Shown: piece by piece, positions 20,498-31,989 of the stretch
Layout: each line of letters opens with the position of its first letter
How positions within the stretch are numbered: the first letter of the stretch is position 1
Origin: Zygotorulaspora mrakii
Taxonomy: Eukaryota > Ascomycota > Saccharomycetes > Saccharomycetales > Saccharomycetaceae
DNA: 64,000 nucleotides
Assembly (NCBI RefSeq): GCF_013402915.1
Contig: NC_050720.1
Span: forward strand, 124,001-188,000
Direction of reading: 5' to 3'
Notes under the pieces: generated by a model
Told to the model about the DNA's origin: nothing
What the model saw: the letters and a program-made list of their open reading frames with translations, nothing else
Databases searched by the model: none
Made by a program: the position numbers and the translations under genes

Positions 20498-20765
20498 CTT
20501 CACTTCACCACTTTCACTATTGATTAACCCCCAATACCGCCAATGTTGGTATCGGAAGCTTTTATTAGTTGTAATAGTATTTTTTACCTCAAAGTTATCA
20601 AATCTTATTTTGATGCTCACTTTAACACCCAAACAAAAATTGAAAATGCATAGAGGTCCTAAGAAAGTTGAAAATTTTTTGTACAGTAACTAGGAAAAAT
20701 AGGAACAATACAAAAACAGTTAGTAGGCAAACAAGCTAATTGACTAACTTGTTGCCCATTAAAAA

Positions 20766-21317
20766 ATGTCACTCCGTTTAATTACGTCGAAATCTATTAC
20801 TGTATCTTCAAGATTACTCAGGAGAGGAGCCACAAGAGTTGTTACCTCTAGTCAACGTTTTAACTCAGGTGTCACTGATTCACCAGTAAATCAAACTGTA
20901 GACCCAAAGATCAACAAGATTGTTGAGGAAATCTCTAAACTAACTCTATTGGAGACATCAGCGCTGATCACAGAATTAAAAAGTCAATTGAACATTCCAG
21001 ATATTGCATTCCCAACTGCTGGTGCGGTTGGTGGTCCAGCCGGTAATGGATCCCAATCAGGGGAAAACACAGCTGTTCAAGAAGAAGAGAAGCCTGAAGA
21101 GAAAACTATATTTGCCATTAAATTGGAATCTTTTGACGCCAAATCGAAGCCAAAGATCATCAAAGAAGTCAAGAACTTATTAGGGCTTTCATTGGTAGAA
21201 GCAAAGAAGTTTGTTGAAGCTGCGCCAAAGGTGCTAAAAGATAACGTCGCAAAGGAAGATGCTGAGAAGATTAAGAGCACTCTCGAAGGTCTCGGGGGTA
21301 AGGTCTCTCTAGAATGA
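20766..21317 (+). CDS. MNP1: Mitochondrial ribosomal protein bL12m (MNP1)
   Basis: Mitochondrial L7/L12 stalk protein that recruits translation factors to the mitochondrial large subunit. The 183-residue protein starts with a basic, Ser/Arg-rich mitochondrial targeting sequence of about 35-40 residues. It continues with the L7/L12 N-terminal dimerisation helices, an Ala/Gly/Glu hinge, and the compact C-terminal domain (KPKIIKEVKNLLGLSLVEAK). S. cerevisiae Mnp1 (YGL068W) is 194 residues. The adjacent RPB9 gene agrees with this assignment. Confidence 0.95.
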   Translation: MSLRLITSKSITVSSRLLRRGATRVVTSSQRFNSGVTDSPVNQTVDPKINKIVEEISKLTLLETSALITELKSQLNIPDIAFPTAGAVGGPAGNGSQSGENTAVQEEEKPEEKTIFAIKLESFDAKSKPKIIKEVKNLLGLSLVEAKKFVEAAPKVLKDNVAKEDAEKIKSTLEGLGGKVSLE

Positions 21318-21541
21318 TCACTTTCCGTCCTTAGGGGATTCAACTTGCGACAACAAACAACACAAATATTCTTGTATATAAAGAGATTTAATGGAATCTA
21401 TATATATCTGGTTAAATGCTTCATCATTTATAAAACATAAACGGTAGAAACAAAACTGATCAACAACAATGCACGAAAATTGAAAGAATAACTTTCTTAT
21501 TATTGATTACTTATGTAAGAGATATTAAGAAGAGCAGGAAG

Positions 21542-22660
21542 TTAAAATTCGGTGAAATATTGTGCATATTGATCCTCACCTTTGATGCCGTAATCCAGAT
21601 GCTCTTCTGGATATTGATCGAATAATGAAGTGTCACCAATTCCTGGGGTAATTGGCGGTTCATAAGGCGTTTCGATATCTTTTGCCAGAAGTTTTTCCCA
21701 GACGACTTCACTAAACCATGGATGAGATTTGATATCCTGCGATCCGCTTTGAAGATTACCTAATCTCCTCGTAAGATCTGCCGTAATCAATTTACTCAAA
21801 AGATCAACTACATCTGGATGAAAAAATGGTGGATAGTTTACTTTACCCTGTAAGATTTTTTCATAAGTTTTCATGGGTGTTGTATCGTAAAATGGTGTGT
21901 AACCGGCCAACATTTCAAAAATTAAAACGCCTAAAGACCACCAATCAACAGATTTGTTGTAGGGTTTTGTCGTGATAACTTCAGGAGCGATATAATCAGG
22001 AGTTCCACAAAGTGTCCATGTCACTGTGACGACCTCCTTCGCGAATCCAAAATCTGTTATCTTGATATGACCGTTTCGGTCCAGAAGGATATTTTCTGGT
22101 TTCAAATCACGATAAATAATATTATGAGAGTGCAGATATTCCAATGCCAAGGTGACTTCTGCGGCGTAGAATTTCGCTACCGGGTTGGGAAAACGGTGTG
22201 ACTTACGCAACAATGAGAATAACTCACCTCCTTCGATATAGTCGACAACCATAAAAAGATTCCTGGCATCTTGAAAAGTACCCCACATCCTAATTATGAA
22301 CGGGTGCTCGACTAGTTTTAGCATACGACGTTCATCATTCGTATGCTCAATCTGTTTCATTCGAATAACCTGTTGCTTCTTCAACACTTTCATGGCATAG
22401 TATCTGCCATTGTGAACAGATCTAACTAAATGGACACGACCAAAAGAACCAGTACCGAGAGTTCGCATAATCTGAAAATCTTGCAATGAATATTTCCCCT
22501 TAGATATCACTGATCTTTGCGGCAACAAAGATTTATGAGTGGCATCTTCTCCCCCATATGGCATATTTGAATAATACTGAGCAGTTTGCTGCACGGGTTG
22601 ATAAGATTGCTGCTGTTGATGCAAATGCTGTTGCTGGTAATCTGAATTCATTGGTTCCAT
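21542..22660 (-). CDS. TPK2: cAMP-dependent protein kinase catalytic subunit TPK2
   Basis: A 372-residue AGC kinase, the catalytic subunit of PKA in the Ras-cAMP nutrient pathway. It has a Gln-rich N-terminal extension, a Gly-rich loop GTGSFGRV at 69-76, the ATP-binding Lys at 91, the catalytic loop [11 protein letters not shown], and the activation loop [10 protein letters not shown] with its phosphorylatable Thr. The C-terminus is the hydrophobic motif FTEF. Synteny with HRR25 (YPL203W-YPL204W) points to TPK2 rather than TPK1 or TPK3. The Gln-rich N-terminus also resembles Tpk2. Confidence 0.92.
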   Translation of the reverse strand: MEPMNSDYQQQHLHQQQQSYQPVQQTAQYYSNMPYGGEDATHKSLLPQRSVISKGKYSLQDFQIMRTLGTGSFGRVHLVRSVHNGRYYAMKVLKKQQVIRMKQIEHTNDERRMLKLVEHPFIIRMWGTFQDARNLFMVVDYIEGGELFSLLRKSHRFPNPVAKFYAAEVTLALEYLHSHNIIYRDLKPENILLDRNGHIKITDFGFAKEVVTVTWTLCGTPDYIAPEVITTKPYNKSVDWWSLGVLIFEMLAGYTPFYDTTPMKTYEKILQGKVNYPPFFHPDVVDLLSKLITADLTRRLGNLQSGSQDIKSHPWFSEVVWEKLLAKDIETPYEPPITPGIGDTSLFDQYPEEHLDYGIKGEDQYAQYFTEF

Positions 22661-23004
22661 TCTCTTTTCAATACCCTCGCCTCGTAGAATCTTTTATTTC
22701 CTTCTTCGCCGTTTGTTTATACTAAATGATTTTTTTCGCTTAGATCACCATCAATAATACAAATTCAGTCGCTAGTAGCCTACCAATTGGTAATTAACAT
22801 TCAACAATTCATTTATAGAATCTTTTCTGTTGAACAATCAGATCATGACTATCTTACTTCTTACAACTTTGAACGCCCCTTTAACCCTCGCTGCTCTAGA
22901 AAAGTAGCGCCCTTATCATCAGAAACGGATCTCAAGCAGAGATTTCGTTGAGATTAAATGATAGATTTATTTATGTATGAGAATTTAACTACTTGTAGAC
23001 CATG
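22661..23004. promoter_or_regulatory. TPK2 upstream region
   Basis: A 344-bp gap between the TPK2 start and the HRR25 3' end (same strand). A stress-response-like CCCCT occurs near 22872. Nothing else stands out. Confidence 0.45.
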
Positions 23005-23155
23005 TTATAGCCATATGTCTTCTCCAGAGGGTCTTTGCAGAGGTTGTTGTTGTTGCTGTTGCTGTGGTTGTTGCTGCTGCACCTGCGGTGGATAATGCGT
23101 TGATCTATGTGCTCCCAGCGTTTGCGCTTGTTGTTGTTTTTGCAAATCCTGTTGC

Positions 23156-23189
<34 letters not shown>

Positions 23190-24546
23190 GCTGTTGTTGT
23201 TGCAACAGTGGTTCTGGATGCTGAAGCTGAACTTGCCCAAGCTGTGGCTGTCCAGTCTGTCCAGTCTGTCCAGGCTGTTGCTGTTGCTGTTGCTGCTGAG
23301 CCTGCTGTTGCTTCAAATTTTCCATTCCCTTGTCTATAGCATTGAGTAGCTCCTCCGGTAGCGATGCTGCTGCGTTGCTGTTCTGCACCGACTGTTGCTT
23401 GATTTCTTCCGGAGTTGGATGATGTTTATCTTCGCTCTTGCAATAATGGAAATGAGTTGCGAATTTTTTCATCGCTAGGAGTTTAACTCTATTGAAAGAG
23501 TCATTTTTGTTACTGGCATTTGTATTTGTAGTAGCGTTTTGATTTTGATTTTGATTTAAATTTGCGTTTGGGTTCGTTGCGTTGACATTAGAAGTAGATG
23601 ACGAATTGTTGTTACTTTCAACCATTAAAAGATCGTGTTGTTTTTCCACCATTGCCTTAGTATAGCGTAACATAGTCCAATCGAACAGATGATCATTGTG
23701 GTATTCCAACTTTATACTCAAATCTTTGAAAAGTCTTGCCAAATACAGATAATCTGGCCTTTCATCAAATCTTAGACTTCTACAGTAAACCATAAACTCT
23801 GCAAATTCTTGTGGCAAGCCACCACATAAAGTTTCGACACTTGTACACAATTTTTTCTCCAATATACGATCGTATTTTTGCTTCTTCGTCGTAGCTTTCA
23901 ACCCTTGCCATGGTAACGAACCTTTACAAAAATAGATCAAAACATAACCTAAAGATTCCAAGTCATCTCTTCTGCTTTGCTCTATGCCTAAGTGTGTATT
24001 GACACTAGCGTAACGTGCAGTACCAGTCAAAGATTTATTCTCACGATAAGGAATATGACGATGCGTATTAAAATCTCTGTATTTTTTGGACAGTCCGAAA
24101 TCAATCACATGAACAGTACTACCACGACGCCCTACTCCCATTAAAAAGTTGTCTGGTTTAATATCCCTATGAATAAACGATCTCCCGTGTATGTACTGGA
24201 TGCGGCATATCATTTGCAGAGCCAACATAATGACGGTCTTGAAAGTGAATTTTCTGTGACAATAATTGAAAAGATCCTCCAACGAGGGCCCCAATAAATC
24301 TATCACCATAGCATTGTATTCACCCTCACGGCCAAACCACCTGATAAACGGGATACCAACCCCACCACTTAGATACTTGTACACTCGCGACTCGTAGTCC
24401 AACTGCGGGTGTCTCGACCTGATGGATTCTAATTTGATAGCAACCTCTTCTCCGCTAATCAGGTTTGTGCCGTGATAGATATCACCAAACGATCCGCTAC
24501 CTATCTTGCGCCCAATCCGATACTTTCTACCGACTCTTAAATCCAT
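23005..24546 (-). CDS. HRR25: Casein kinase I HRR25
   Basis: A 513-residue casein kinase 1 delta/epsilon-type kinase, acting in DNA repair, meiotic monopolin function, ribosome assembly, autophagy and ER-Golgi transport. The kinase domain covers about 1-295: GSGSFGDIY loop, ATP-binding Lys38, HRDIKPDN, and the CK1 substrate-recognition segment with [20 protein letters not shown]. The central domain is followed by a long Asn- then Pro/Gln-rich tail with an 18-Gln run, as in S. cerevisiae Hrr25 (494). The start [12 protein letters not shown] is invariant in the family. The gene lies next to TPK2, as at YPL204W. Confidence 0.97.
23149..23202 (-). repeat. CAA/CAG repeat coding 18 Gln in HRR25
   Basis: A 54-bp pure Gln-codon tract in the C-terminal tail, mostly CAA. 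It is flanked by further interrupted Gln runs up to about 23040 and 23310. Confidence 0.9.
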
Positions 24547-25845
24547 GGCTGATCTGTGTCAAATATCTATCTAAACCAAACTTTTGAGACCCACACTGGC
24601 CGTTTATGTTTCAACTTTAATTATTTCTACGCTAAACGCCAACAGAGCTCCTTGAAGAACGATTAGATTTCTTCGTCTATCCAATCTCCTGTTGCTGCGC
24701 CACTTCACAAATTAGCCGATGCACGAGTTAAACCCACCTTAAGAAACGTTTCACCAACGACCAACAGCTTTCAGACTGTCTTTTCAACCTTCCTCGGCCT
24801 TGTAAACCTGCTACCTTTTTGCTTATATGTCCTTTTGAATGATCTTTCTGTAGAGGCAAAAATTTTTGTGGTGCGCGGTGCTCCTCGTGCTCGATGATTG
24901 GCACTGAACGCCTATAACCGATATGAAAGAGATAGCATGTAGTAATGCGTAAAATTTCATGAAATATACGAGTACCTTGCTTACCACGGACTCTCGTGGA
25001 ATCTGGGAACCGCTGACAATGTAGCTAAATGCAATGAGGAGGACTGTTGCCCTCCTTAGATAGGGAAGACACCGACAGTGTTCAAATACCCACATGGGGA
25101 ACTCACAGATTGACTGATTGTAATGTTCCGATCTGTCAAGAATTGCTACCTTCTTTCTTTCGACGGATGATTTACTAGTGGGTTGGATGGCGATTTCAAG
25201 AACCAAAAATTAGGACGCATCCTGCGGACCAAGACTACTTGTCAATTGTTCTGTTGCTTTTTCATCCACTTTCAAGATTCAATTCGTGCTGCAGCTGCAC
25301 GGAGACGTTGGCTTATTAAGGAGAGCCCCTCTGCCACCTGTGACCTTTCGTAGCTCAATGTCTGACGGTTCGTCACCTTGAAAAGCCATTTGTGGCAAAT
25401 GCAAAAGTAAGCTCTTGTTATAGCTTTCCGCTCAGTAAACCCACTGTGAAGCCTCGGCTTAACCAACAGGCACGAATAAAACAATTGATGATCTCTACAG
25501 ATTCAACCTCACCAATAGCTCTCAATGTGTCCATGTCACTACGGAACGGCGAGCTTTTCACCGGCTAAGTGCCTACCGGAGGCTTCCTTAGGACGTTTCA
25601 GAGCTGTGCTGATGGCTGAAGAGATTCCAGTCAATTTGCGCGATGTTCAGCATCATCGTCCTCGATTTTGTCGAAGAGTTCATCACAATATTCTCATCTG
25701 CCACTTATTAGCAGTTGATATTTCATATGGTCATATTTAACGAATTATCGATTATTATTTAATCAAGGAATGGGGACGAGTTGATACATTGAAGGCATGC
25801 CCCTGGTTTGCACTTAACAGCTTGAAAGTTGCATTGATAGAGGAT
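24547..25845. promoter_or_regulatory. Divergent HRR25 / NPY1 intergenic region
   Basis: A 1,299-bp gap, the longest in the window. It contains short ORFs without an ATG start or recognisable product, and a PACE-like TGTGGCAAA near 25389 with one mismatch. I saw no tRNA box or snoRNA boxes. S. cerevisiae has only a dubious ORF at the corresponding YPL205C position. Confidence 0.45.
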
Positions 25846-27030
25846 ATGAGTGATTTGGGAACTGCAGTTGCTGTGAATAACGGCGACAATGGGATGTTCT
25901 TTGGTTGCGAATCGCTGAACAGAATTTCGTTTTTGAGATCTGATATTGAATTTATAAGAGCTACAATGAACCACAGCTCTACAGTTTTCGTAGTTTTTGT
26001 TAATGGTGAAGCTGTGCTCGATAAGGACAAGAATTCGATACTTCTGACGCATTTGAAGGATGACACCAAGTTGGACGATGCCATTCGTAAACTCGTTCCA
26101 TTAATGAACACTGCTGGCATCAGAATGCTAGAGTCTGGAGTGAATATTACGTTCTTGGGCCTTATGGAACCTGATAAAAGATCTGCAGATGTCGTAAGTG
26201 ACAATTTGTTCATCCATAAAGACATATATAGAGGTGTTCCTTATTATGGGATTGATATAAGACCGAATTCGGGTACTCTGATTAAACCAGAGGATGTTGA
26301 GCATCTGTTGAAAATGGAAACAGTCAAGCGAATGTCCGTGTTTGAAATGAACAATGCCATAGCGTCATTGTATTCACATGCTAAGATGTATTTAAATTGG
26401 CTTGGCAAATTTAAGTATTGTCCCGATTGCGGGAGTGCGCTTTACCCGGTAGATGGAGGTACCAAGTTAAAATGCAGTAATCCAGATTTAACCCAGTACT
26501 GTGAAGTACGTGACTTACCAGTTAACAATGTGTGCTTCCCACGTACCGATCCAGTAGTTATTATTGCGATAACGACTAGAGATTTTAGCAAGATCTGTTT
26601 AGCACGTAATAAGAGAAGAATTGGTAGTAATGTTATGTACAGTACCATTGCAGGATTTATGGAGCCTGCGGAAACAATAGAAAAAGCTTGTTCTAGAGAG
26701 ATCTGGGAGGAAACAGGTGTTAAATGTAGCGAAGTTTCACTAGTCTGCAGTCAACCGTGGCCGTATCCTGTAAACCTCATGATCGGATGCTATGGTATAG
26801 TCGATTTCAATGGAGACAATGAAATTATCAATCTGAACCATGATGATGAAATCATGGATGCAAGATGGTTTGATACCAAAGATATCTCAGAGGCAATCGA
26901 TAATTACAGTGGCAAGGGCTTTGTGGACTTTTCGATGGATAAAATAACATTTCCTGGATCAACAGCTATCGCTCACCATCTCATTAAGTTGATTTGTGAC
27001 AAATTTAAGAGATCTCAAGGATCTTTGTAA
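25846..27030 (+). CDS. NPY1: NADH pyrophosphatase NPY1 (Nudix hydrolase)
   Basis: A 394-residue NudC-type Nudix hydrolase that splits NADH (and probably NAD-capped RNA, as known for the family) into NMNH and AMP. A zinc ribbon is formed by Cys pairs at about 192/195 and 210/219. The Nudix box is complete at about 270-292 (GFMEPAETIEKA, then REIWEETG). The frame is open upstream from a TTG, but the first ATG is 25846 (MSDLGTAVAV), near the family start. S. cerevisiae Npy1 (YGL067W, 384 residues) is peroxisomal and ends in a PTS1-like signal; here the end is GSL, which is not canonical. Confidence 0.94.
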   Translation: MSDLGTAVAVNNGDNGMFFGCESLNRISFLRSDIEFIRATMNHSSTVFVVFVNGEAVLDKDKNSILLTHLKDDTKLDDAIRKLVPLMNTAGIRMLESGVNITFLGLMEPDKRSADVVSDNLFIHKDIYRGVPYYGIDIRPNSGTLIKPEDVEHLLKMETVKRMSVFEMNNAIASLYSHAKMYLNWLGKFKYCPDCGSALYPVDGGTKLKCSNPDLTQYCEVRDLPVNNVCFPRTDPVVIIAITTRDFSKICLARNKRRIGSNVMYSTIAGFMEPAETIEKACSREIWEETGVKCSEVSLVCSQPWPYPVNLMIGCYGIVDFNGDNEIINLNHDDEIMDARWFDTKDISEAIDNYSGKGFVDFSMDKITFPGSTAIAHHLIKLICDKFKRSQGSL

Positions 27031-27196
27031 ATTTATTTATATAGACTGTTCTTAATGCACGTTTTTCTTCCCTTCCAAGCATGATATCCGTCTTGAATGG
27101 AAAAGCTGAAAAAAAAGCGATAAAAGGATATCTCGTTCTTGTACCATCAATTCTAGTAGTTGCGTGAAAGCTTGTAAGAGGATCAAGGGGGTTAAC

Positions 27197-28144
27197 ATGG
27201 TTCAAATTGTTGGTCACAGGGCTTTCAAAGGTCAATACATTGAAAATACATCTATTGCATTCGAAAGGGCATATGAGGCCAAGTCTGAGATCATAGAGAC
27301 AGATCTACAAATGACAAGAGATGGTGTCGTCGTTGTGAACCATGACTCAGACACTGGAAGGATTTGGGATCATGAAATGGTTATTTCGGAACATAATTAT
27401 GATGAAGTAAGTAAACTAAGATGTAAAGATGATGCCACTTTGAAGATGTTGACGTTAGTCGAACTTTTAGAGTGGGCTGTTGATCATCCAAATACAAGAC
27501 TAATGTTGGATATTAAGTTTAGCAATAATAAGATTATTTTGATCAAGGCGTACGCAGCTATGTTAAGTGTAAAGAATGATATCAAGTATTGGCAATCAAG
27601 GGTTATTTGGGGGTTATGGCTAGTCGACTGGTTCGAGTATGGTGTCGAAACAGGTGTGTTAAAAGATTTTGATATAGTGGTAATTTCGTTTTCTCTGGAT
27701 ATTGTGAAACAATTCGTCGAATATTCCCACTCATTGAATAACCCACATTATAAACTATTTGGAATAAGTATTCATTTCGTTGCTTCATGGACTGAAAGGT
27801 TTAGAAATATCATGTTACCAGTTCTTCAAGAAAGAGGAGTTAAAATCTTTCTCTGGACTGTCAACAAATTGATAGACTTCAAGTATATGTCAGGATTACC
27901 CGTTTATGGTGTGGTTACGGACGATCCCATCGTTGCCCGCCAATTGTGTATTGAGTATCCATATATCAGTGAATTCACTGTTCCTGCATGGACAACTTTC
28001 AATGGTCTCAGGTTTCATGTATATTTGATAGTGTACGAAATAGTATGCTCACTATTACTGAAACCGTGGGTCCACCGTCAGTTCGCCGGATTTTCCTTTG
28101 CATACTTTTTGTTTCTATCGCTGAGAAAAATGCATTTACTATAG
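27197..28144 (+). CDS. PGC1: Phosphatidylglycerol phospholipase C PGC1
   Basis: A glycerophosphodiester phosphodiesterase-family enzyme (315 residues) that degrades phosphatidylglycerol to diacylglycerol and so limits its level in mitochondria and lipid droplets. The GDPD signature is at the start: GHRAFKGQYIENT, with catalytic Glu and His of ETDLQMTRDGVVVVNHD. A hydrophobic C-terminal segment (about 280-312) likely anchors it to membranes, as in S. cerevisiae Pgc1 (YPL206C, 321). The ATG at 27197 is the first in frame; the upstream GTG is not needed. Gene order NPY1-PGC1-SGF73 interleaves YGL067/066 with YPL206. Confidence 0.94.
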   Translation: MVQIVGHRAFKGQYIENTSIAFERAYEAKSEIIETDLQMTRDGVVVVNHDSDTGRIWDHEMVISEHNYDEVSKLRCKDDATLKMLTLVELLEWAVDHPNTRLMLDIKFSNNKIILIKAYAAMLSVKNDIKYWQSRVIWGLWLVDWFEYGVETGVLKDFDIVVISFSLDIVKQFVEYSHSLNNPHYKLFGISIHFVASWTERFRNIMLPVLQERGVKIFLWTVNKLIDFKYMSGLPVYGVVTDDPIVARQLCIEYPYISEFTVPAWTTFNGLRFHVYLIVYEIVCSLLLKPWVHRQFAGFSFAYFLFLSLRKMHLL

Positions 28145-28572
28145 GGGGTTGTTATCTACTACCTGGAATACATATAATGATTAGGTAATCTGATAGATAT
28201 ATTCATACGCACATACATAAGAACCGTTATTCTTTAATCTTCAATAATTAATATCATTTACACGTGATCATACCCTAAGGATATAATTGACTATTTAACA
28301 ATATTATCAGAGAAACGGCTCACACAGGCGCCATACACAATTTTGAACGAAAAAACAAATCAACTTTCAGAGAAGGTTTGCGCTAGTAATAGCTTCTTCA
28401 AGTTCATTTGGCCATTTTTCACGTCTCCTTATCTTTAGGTGTATTTACTGTCTCCTTCGTGCCAATTTTATTGCCGGTTGAAATAATTGTGGACTTGAGT
28501 CAACTTATACTTCTTTTTAGTCATAGGTTTGCTGCTGGTTTGATTTCTTCTAGGATACCCATTGAATAATAT
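28145..28572. promoter_or_regulatory. PGC1-SGF73 intergenic region
   Basis: A 428-bp gap with the SGF73 promoter. It contains an E-box CACGTGAT near 28262 and a perfect Gcn4-type site TGAGTCA at 28496-28502, 71 bp before the SGF73 start. No gene was seen. Confidence 0.5.
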
Positions 28573-30201
28573 ATGATTTCCGTACATTCCCATATAAAGG
28601 GCGTAAAGGAAGAGGTAAAACGTCAATTTGTTGATAACATAGGTGATTCGAATTCTTCAAATCGCGACGGAGGTTGGAAAGACTTATTACCATTAGTGAA
28701 AAACAATCCTGTTCAGATTGATCACATTAATCAAGTCTCGAAAGAAAAATTTTTCAACTCGAAAGCTCGTATTATTGAAAATCCCGTAGAGACAGCTTTT
28801 CAATACCGAATTTGTGTCAGTTGTGGTAAGCCTATAGCATTGAATGCTATAATGGACCATTTGGAAAACCATTGTCAGGGATCTAGGGATACGGAATCTT
28901 TCAGCAAAATGAAGAAGGACATTGAATATGAAAGTACCAATGCCAATAGTGGACGATCGAATTCAGAAGACATTCCCACTACACCAACTCAGGATAGTAA
29001 AAGGTTCAAAGAGAATAGTGAGACACCGCAAGGGACAAGTAAGAGACAGAGAAAGGTTAAACAAAGAAATCCCACTGAAAAGCATCTGATCGATTTTGAC
29101 AAGCAATGCGGTGTCGAATTACCGGAAGGTGGCTACTGTGCGCGCTCTTTAACGTGTAAGTCGCATTCAATGGGCGCCAAGCGAGCTGTGGAGGGTCGTT
29201 CTCAACCATTCGATACGTTATTGGCTGAATATCACAAACAGCATCAAACTAAGATCGGTGCTGCTGCGGAAAAGCGTGCAAAACAACAAAAAGTCCAAAA
29301 ACAACAGAAGCAGGTTGAAAGAGAGCATAAGAAGCAGTTGCAACAACAAAGAGAGGGTCAACGTAAAAACAAAAGTAGTGGCTCGTCTCAAAATAATGTC
29401 GGAAAGGGTAAAAGTGGAAATAGTACGGATAAAAGTGCAAATCATGCCAACAATCATGGCAGCTATATAACTTTGAGCCCAGAAGAAGAAACCACTCAGG
29501 TATTGAACGGCGTCTCAAGATCCTTCCCACTACCGCTTGAGTCCACTGTTCTATCTTCAGTGAGACACCGAACGAAGTATTTTAGAATGAGAGAAATGTT
29601 TGCATCTGCATTTTCGGTTAAACCAGGCTACACTGCCCCAGGATATGGTGCAATTCATTCCCGTGTTGGCTGTATCGATATAGATAGAACTACCGATTAC
29701 AAATTCCGTATAAGGACACCACAACCAATGAATCAAGTGCCTCAAGGAGCTACACCTCAACAGCTGCAAAAACTTCAACATCAAAGGATGCTACAAGCTC
29801 AATTAATGCAAATGCAGAAGGAAAACCATACACAACAGGGCCACTCAGAATTTCAACAGCGAGCAAGAGCTGCTGGTGCACATTTGAGTGAGTCGAATAA
29901 TGCAGCTCAAGCAGTGAACAGTATGCAGAAGTCTAATGTTCAGCAGAATGTTCAAGAAAATGGCTTCACCCCTCAAGAGATTCAACAGCAACAACAAAAA
30001 CTTCGGCAACAGCAGTTACAACAACAGAGGTTCGAGGCAGCCGCATTCCACCTGGCAAATGCTACAAAGTTGATGCAAGGGTCGAGTCCAGAATCGTCAA
30101 ACAATATGGCAAACTCACCACCTTCCTCCTCTATTAATCAATCTTTGGGAAGCCCTATTGGAGGAAGAGTAAACGTCGGAATTGGGTACACTACAAAATA
30201 A
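28573..30201 (+). CDS. SGF73: SAGA-associated factor SGF73 (ataxin-7 orthologue)
   Basis: Subunit of the SAGA deubiquitinase module that anchors Ubp8, Sgf11 and Sus1 to the complex and links SAGA to TREX-2 mRNA export. The 542-residue protein has the zinc finger CVSCGKPI...HLENHC at about 81-101. The SCA7 domain starts near 179 with [22 protein letters not shown] basic Lys/Gln region and a long Gln-rich C-terminal half follow. S. cerevisiae Sgf73 (YGL066W) is 657 residues; the difference is in the low-complexity parts. Confidence 0.95.
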   Translation: MISVHSHIKGVKEEVKRQFVDNIGDSNSSNRDGGWKDLLPLVKNNPVQIDHINQVSKEKFFNSKARIIENPVETAFQYRICVSCGKPIALNAIMDHLENHCQGSRDTESFSKMKKDIEYESTNANSGRSNSEDIPTTPTQDSKRFKENSETPQGTSKRQRKVKQRNPTEKHLIDFDKQCGVELPEGGYCARSLTCKSHSMGAKRAVEGRSQPFDTLLAEYHKQHQTKIGAAAEKRAKQQKVQKQQKQVEREHKKQLQQQREGQRKNKSSGSSQNNVGKGKSGNSTDKSANHANNHGSYITLSPEEETTQVLNGVSRSFPLPLESTVLSSVRHRTKYFRMREMFASAFSVKPGYTAPGYGAIHSRVGCIDIDRTTDYKFRIRTPQPMNQVPQGATPQQLQKLQHQRMLQAQLMQMQKENHTQQGHSEFQQRARAAGAHLSESNNAAQAVNSMQKSNVQQNVQENGFTPQEIQQQQQKLRQQQLQQQRFEAAAFHLANATKLMQGSSPESSNNMANSPPSSSINQSLGSPIGGRVNVGIGYTTK

Positions 30202-30317
30202 ATCTTAAAATAATTCATAAATTACGTAAAATATTGTCAGGCTTGACGATTGCTTTTTGTTTCGTATACCTGTCGATTTAAAGATCATGGTAATTATTAA
30301 AGGCGGCGATGTACTCA

Positions 30318-31847
30318 CTAGATAATTGAACTAACACCCCTCAATAAGATCGATATGGAAAGGTATACGGCAAGCCAATAGAGACCAGTGCCGATATTCC
30401 TAAAGCACAATGTGGATGTCACAGCTAAAAGTAGATACGTCCAAGGCTTGACGATAAAGATGCGGGACATAATAACCTGCAGCAATAAGTTGAACAGGAC
30501 AATCAGAAGTTTTTCCCATATATAAGAAGTCCTCTTGGAGTCAATGAAGGTTTTTATGTTTTCAACGAAACTATTTGTCATGGCCTCACGAGAGAACAAC
30601 TTTCTCACTCTCTTTGGTCCTGTTTCTGAAAAAACGACCACTTTCTGGTCTCTAACATTTTTGAACTCATTGATAGCATTTGACCACTCCTCTGGATCTG
30701 CAGTTTTGAGCCAGCCGGTTGCAATATTTTCAGTTTTGCCCTTTATCAGCGGTTCTACTGTTTCCAATGGCCCCCCAGTGTTTACCGCTATCACAGGCTT
30801 TCCGTACTTCATGGCCTCCAATGGAACTATACCAAAATGCTCAAATGACGGTGTGTATAGCAAAAGCTCTGTTTTACTCAATAACAAATCTTTTAATGAA
30901 GTGGAGATTGAGGTCAAAAAAATGACTTTTTTAGTTGCAGTATCGGATGTTTGCAAGTCCTTCAAGTTACTTATTTCTGGGTAGAAAATAGTCGCGTATG
31001 ACAGTTGCAATGTATCTGAAATTTTATGAAGGTGTTTAAGATATTCAACATTTTCAACTACCCTTCCATCATAACCGCCACAAATGATCAACTTAGCATG
31101 AGGGTTATTCATTTCTTCTGAGAGGGCAAAAGCTTTTAGAGCGAGTTCGATATTCTTTTTTCTCTCATATCTATTGACACTCAAGTAAAACTTATCTCGA
31201 GTATTTAGTAGAACCTCGGCCAATTCTTTATCTTTATCTTGAATAGGTCCAAATGTTAGATCAACACAGGGATAAACAACGTTTACTTTTCCTTTGAGAT
31301 AAGTAAATGTTTTCTGGTAAACGGTCTTGGTAAAGTTGGAGTTTACCACCACGCAATCTGCTGCGCTCATTGTAAATTGTTCCATAATATCAAATGAAAC
31401 TCTATAAAGTTTCTTGATGAAAGATGACCTGATCGCTAGTAACTGGTCCGGAAAATGACAGTAGAATAATGTTTTAGCATTTCCAAGCATATGCAAAAAC
31501 GGCAAGCATGTCGAGAGCTGGTCAATGATGAATAGGTCGTATCGCATAATTTCTCGTGTGAGCACCAACTTCATAACAAGGTAAAGCTGTCTAAGGTTGG
31601 CAAACACGATGAAGAACCTTCCACCTACATTAGTGGGTAAACCGTCCCCATATACTTTAACTTTAAGGGTACCATTACGCACCTCTTCGAAACAATGACT
31701 TTTGTCACAATGACTGGTATATATAGTTACGTCTTGTCCCTGTTCTTGCAGGCCCACTGCAGCGTCCACAACCAATCGCTCAGCTCCGCCGATGCCTAAA
31801 TCTGGGTGAATGAATGCAATTCTCAATTTTCGCTTTAGCTCAGTCAT
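30318..31847 (-). CDS. ALG2: GDP-mannose mannosyltransferase ALG2
   Basis: ER glycosyltransferase that adds the second and third mannoses (alpha-1,3 and alpha-1,6) to the dolichol-linked oligosaccharide for N-glycosylation. The 509-residue protein is a GT4 enzyme: N-terminal IHPDLGIGGAERLVVD, and the EX7E motif in PSFEHFGIVPLEAMKYGKPV. Hydrophobic helices near the C-terminus place it on the ER membrane. S. cerevisiae Alg2 (YGL065C) is 503 residues. It converges with SGF73, as in S. cerevisiae. Confidence 0.97.
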   Translation of the reverse strand: MTELKRKLRIAFIHPDLGIGGAERLVVDAAVGLQEQGQDVTIYTSHCDKSHCFEEVRNGTLKVKVYGDGLPTNVGGRFFIVFANLRQLYLVMKLVLTREIMRYDLFIIDQLSTCLPFLHMLGNAKTLFYCHFPDQLLAIRSSFIKKLYRVSFDIMEQFTMSAADCVVVNSNFTKTVYQKTFTYLKGKVNVVYPCVDLTFGPIQDKDKELAEVLLNTRDKFYLSVNRYERKKNIELALKAFALSEEMNNPHAKLIICGGYDGRVVENVEYLKHLHKISDTLQLSYATIFYPEISNLKDLQTSDTATKKVIFLTSISTSLKDLLLSKTELLLYTPSFEHFGIVPLEAMKYGKPVIAVNTGGPLETVEPLIKGKTENIATGWLKTADPEEWSNAINEFKNVRDQKVVVFSETGPKRVRKLFSREAMTNSFVENIKTFIDSKRTSYIWEKLLIVLFNLLLQVIMSRIFIVKPWTYLLLAVTSTLCFRNIGTGLYWLAVYLSISILLRGVSSII

Positions 31848-31989
31848 CTCTCTATTCTCCCTTACTGTTTCGTATTGCTTAAACTGCTTGGGCTGCTTTT
31901 TGCAGTAGTTCTATCTGTGATTTGATCCAGCAGAACTTGATTTTTATGCACTTTTTAAGGTATTTTTACTTCCTTGCCAGAGTAAGAAA

